This document shows, one piece after another, positions 44,768-46,556 of a stretch of 46,556 nt of DNA (position 1 is its first letter; every line of letters starts with the position of its first letter). The DNA is from Bacteroidales bacterium (lineage in GTDB: Bacteria > Bacteroidota > Bacteroidia > Bacteroidales > UBA932): NCBI GenBank assembly GCA_017961175.1, contig JAGCXV010000001.1, positions 1 through 46,556 on the forward strand, in the 5' to 3' direction. Both the position numbers and the translations under genes were made by a program. The notes beneath the pieces were generated by a model. It was not told the origin of the DNA, searched no databases, and was given only the letters and a program-made list of their open reading frames with translations.

Positions 44768-45994
44768 ATGAAAAAGATTATTGCCGTATTGGCTATATTG
44801 CTGGTACTTCCTTTCTCAGCGATATCGCAGGGTAAATATGCAGTAGATCCTGCAAAGTATGACTTCTCCGGAGTTTTCAAGTCCGATTCTCCTTTCCGGC
44901 TTGGAATCCTCGGTAGGGAATACAAGAGACTCCAGATTTATTACGAGTCTGTAACTAAGGAAACATCAGACACATACAAGGTTAAAGGATCTTCTAATGC
45001 AGCAGGTAATGTCTGTCCGTTGGAGGGTACGATGAAGATTGTTTCCATTTCTAAGCAGAACTCTGAAGATTTTGAGGCCAACCATCCGGTTTATTATCTC
45101 GAGGCTTCCTACAGCTTCAAGGAAACCGGTGGGGTAGGCACAGGAACTTTCTCCGGCAAAGCAGGCTTCGATATATGGATAAACAAGGGCATTCCGGAGA
45201 TCGAGGACGGAATGTACGGGGCAGACGGCTATTGCAACAGCCAGTACAAGGGTGTCTGGACCTCGGACAAGAGCAAGACAAAGAAGATTGCCAACTGGGG
45301 AGCCTGCCGCATTCCTGATTGCGGAGATCTGGACCAGGGCGTAGGGGAGTTCATCCCAAGCGAGAAATATTTCTCCAAGGGCTGGGCAGATTACTTTAAC
45401 GCTCTCTTCAGCCAGTCAGATGAAATAAAGGCAAATGCCTACTTCAACGAAACCGCCAGATGGTGGGACAAAAACGCTCCAATTCTTGTTTTCAAGCAGA
45501 CCCCTGAGCCTGTAATCAACGTTTACAAAAAGAACGGAACCAAGAAAGGAGCACTCATCCAGACACTGGCCCTCAATGTCAAGGATGCTCCTGAATACTT
45601 GGATATCAACGATGACGGCTACAATGAAATCATCCAGTACCGTGACAACGGCAAACTCTTTGTATGGAGCGCAAAGGACGGCAGGTTCTACAATGTGCCT
45701 TCATATAATTCGGTAAGATACAAGGGCTACTTCTCATATAAACCAGAGCTTAAGAAGATTTTCACCACTCATTACGATCAGGAGACCCAGGCCCACTATT
45801 TCTATATGTACAGTTATCGCAGAGGAGCTGATCCTTCTCAGGACGCCATTGTCTATGAAGGCTGCATAAGTGAAAAGGACGGTATCTGGAGAGAGTTTGA
45901 CCAATATGGCAAGACTGTCCACAACAAGGTAGACAGTCCGGAGAAACTATCCAAGATCTGGTTTGACTATATCCGGCTGACAATGGCACTGTAA
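44768..45994 (+). CDS. Exported protein of unknown function, tandem paralog B
   Basis: A 408-aa paralog of the preceding lipoprotein, but with an ordinary signal peptide (about 1-20, ending SAISQ) and no lipobox Cys, so it should be released into the periplasm or exported further. Conserved with paralog A: DPAKYDFSGV, PFRLGILG, RLQIYYESVTK, EGTM, ANWGACRIP, DLDQGVGEFIPSEKY (about 185), and the calcium-type loop DINDDGYNEI (about 279). The pair is a clear tandem duplication with much divergence. Function unknown. It is followed directly by the bidirectional terminator. Confidence 0.8.
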   Translation: MKKIIAVLAILLVLPFSAISQGKYAVDPAKYDFSGVFKSDSPFRLGILGREYKRLQIYYESVTKETSDTYKVKGSSNAAGNVCPLEGTMKIVSISKQNSEDFEANHPVYYLEASYSFKETGGVGTGTFSGKAGFDIWINKGIPEIEDGMYGADGYCNSQYKGVWTSDKSKTKKIANWGACRIPDCGDLDQGVGEFIPSEKYFSKGWADYFNALFSQSDEIKANAYFNETARWWDKNAPILVFKQTPEPVINVYKKNGTKKGALIQTLALNVKDAPEYLDINDDGYNEIIQYRDNGKLFVWSAKDGRFYNVPSYNSVRYKGYFSYKPELKKIFTTHYDQETQAHYFYMYSYRRGADPSQDAIVYEGCISEKDGIWREFDQYGKTVHNKVDSPEKLSKIWFDYIRLTMAL

Positions 45995-46000
45995 CAGTAA

Positions 46001-46033
46001 AAGAAAAGCGCTTCAAAACGAAGCGCTTTTCTT
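46001..46033. terminator. Bidirectional intrinsic terminator
   Basis: A perfect 14-bp stem (46001-46014 with 46020-46033, loop AAAAC) with A-rich and T-rich ends on both sides, located between the convergent paralog B and htpG genes. The minus-strand arm overlaps the last bases of the htpG stop codon. Confidence 0.93.
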
Positions 46034-46556
46034 ATTTCAGGAGATCCAGGCTCCTTGAGACAAAGTCGGAGAGCTGCTTTCCCTTCAGCATTCCGTTAGC
46101 AAGCAGGGCAAGGTCCGCAATCTGCTTGAGCAGGGTGTTGCTTCTTCCGAAGTCCTTCATCAGGTCACGTTTCTGGTTCTGGAGGTCGGTGAGGGTTGAG
46201 TTGAGTTTTTCCCTCTTGTCCTTCATTTCCTGAGGAATATCCTCGTCTTTCTTGTTCCTGGTGTCCTTATCTATAAGGTCAAGGGCGTCTTTGACGTTGG
46301 CAATCTGGGCTCTGAGGTCATTTGCCTTTTCTTCGGTTGCACTGTCTTTCTCAGCGATGACCTTCTTTACCAGAGGGTTTTCCACATTGAGCTTGATGGT
46401 GTATGAATCAGGCATCTCCCCGTAGAAGTTAAGGCCTCCGCCAAGTGCGCTCATCTCCTTGTAGCGCCTCATGAACTCGTTCTGGGTAAGGAGCATAGGG
46501 GCGGCGTTTTCTCCCATGTTCTCGGCCTGGAGAGTGTATCTGCCTTCCTCCGGAAG
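46032..46556 (-). CDS. htpG: Chaperone HtpG (Hsp90), C-terminal part, cut by the window edge
   Basis: The visible 174 codons are the C-terminal end of a bacterial Hsp90. The reading frame stays open to the right edge (LPEEGRYTLQAENMGENAAP around 46498-46556), so the gene continues beyond 46556 and the Met at 46517 is internal. Landmarks are LLTQNEFMRRYKEM, LNVENPLVKKV, a charged coiled-coil insert (RNKKDEDIPQEMKDKREKLN) and the C-terminal dimerisation helices with LLKQIADLALLANGMLKG. HtpG helps fold client proteins using ATP. The ATPase domain is not in this window. Confidence 0.93.
   Translation of the reverse strand, partial: LPEEGRYTLQAENMGENAAPMLLTQNEFMRRYKEMSALGGGLNFYGEMPDSYTIKLNVENPLVKKVIAEKDSATEEKANDLRAQIANVKDALDLIDKDTRNKKDEDIPQEMKDKREKLNSTLTDLQNQKRDLMKDFGRSNTLLKQIADLALLANGMLKGKQLSDFVSRSLDLLK

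Overview
The window looks like ordinary chromosome from a member of the Bacteroidota, most likely the order Bacteroidales. Three things point that way: the 5S rRNA sequence; the gene content (a short primary sigma factor of 286 aa, DUF349 repeat protein, S9B dipeptidyl peptidase, Bacteroidetes-type YidC with a large periplasmic domain, surE-lpxB pair, dnaN next to a DnaQ-like exonuclease); and repeated TAnnTTTG boxes just upstream of genes, which match the -7 element of the Bacteroidetes sigma factor. Shine-Dalgarno sequences are weak or absent, also usual for this phylum. I see no phage, IS element, CRISPR array, tRNA or obvious island.

Layout. 1-388: end of an rRNA operon (5S plus terminator), then a 216-nt hairpin-rich non-coding stretch. 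389-5676: trmD (minus), then DUF349 protein, yidC and a YggS-type PLP protein (plus). 5679-8470: minus-strand surE-lpxB-dapF operon. 8548-15448: gap, a membrane sensor-like protein without output domain, trkH, a RecD-like helicase and an exported dipeptidyl peptidase IV. 15449-16924 (minus): a ComEC core protein and a hotdog thioesterase. 16987-20557 (plus): exported unknown protein, msrA, exported TPR protein, exported metallophosphoesterase. 20672-25200: ackA, a phosphate acyltransferase, an orphan substrate-binding lipoprotein and a BaiN/HI0933-type flavoprotein. 25195-29604 (minus): a fumarylacetoacetase-fold-like protein with no metal ligands, a DnaQ-like exonuclease, dnaN, and a two-gene unit of unknown function. 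29733-45994 (plus): primary sigma factor, alanine/sodium symporter, argS, YgiQ radical-SAM protein, a histone-H1-like protein, a ClC channel/transporter, tex, a dolichol-phosphate-mannose-synthase-like glycosyltransferase, dihydroorotase, an EamA transporter, and two tandem paralogous exported proteins of unknown function. 46001-46033 is a strong bidirectional terminator; the 3' part of htpG (minus) runs off the right edge.

Genes are packed tightly: several share ATGA/TGATG junctions, and three convergent pairs meet at their stop codons with -6, 0 and +2 nt spacing. Most of the window is housekeeping. The parts I cannot explain from known families, and so the best places to look for something new, are the hairpin cluster after 5S, the two-gene unknown unit between dnaN and the sigma factor gene, the metal-site-less FAH-like protein beside the exonuclease, the sensor paired with TrkH, and the tandem exported paralogs at 43.5-46.0 kb. 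I do not see a convincing complete new defence, secretion or biosynthetic system.
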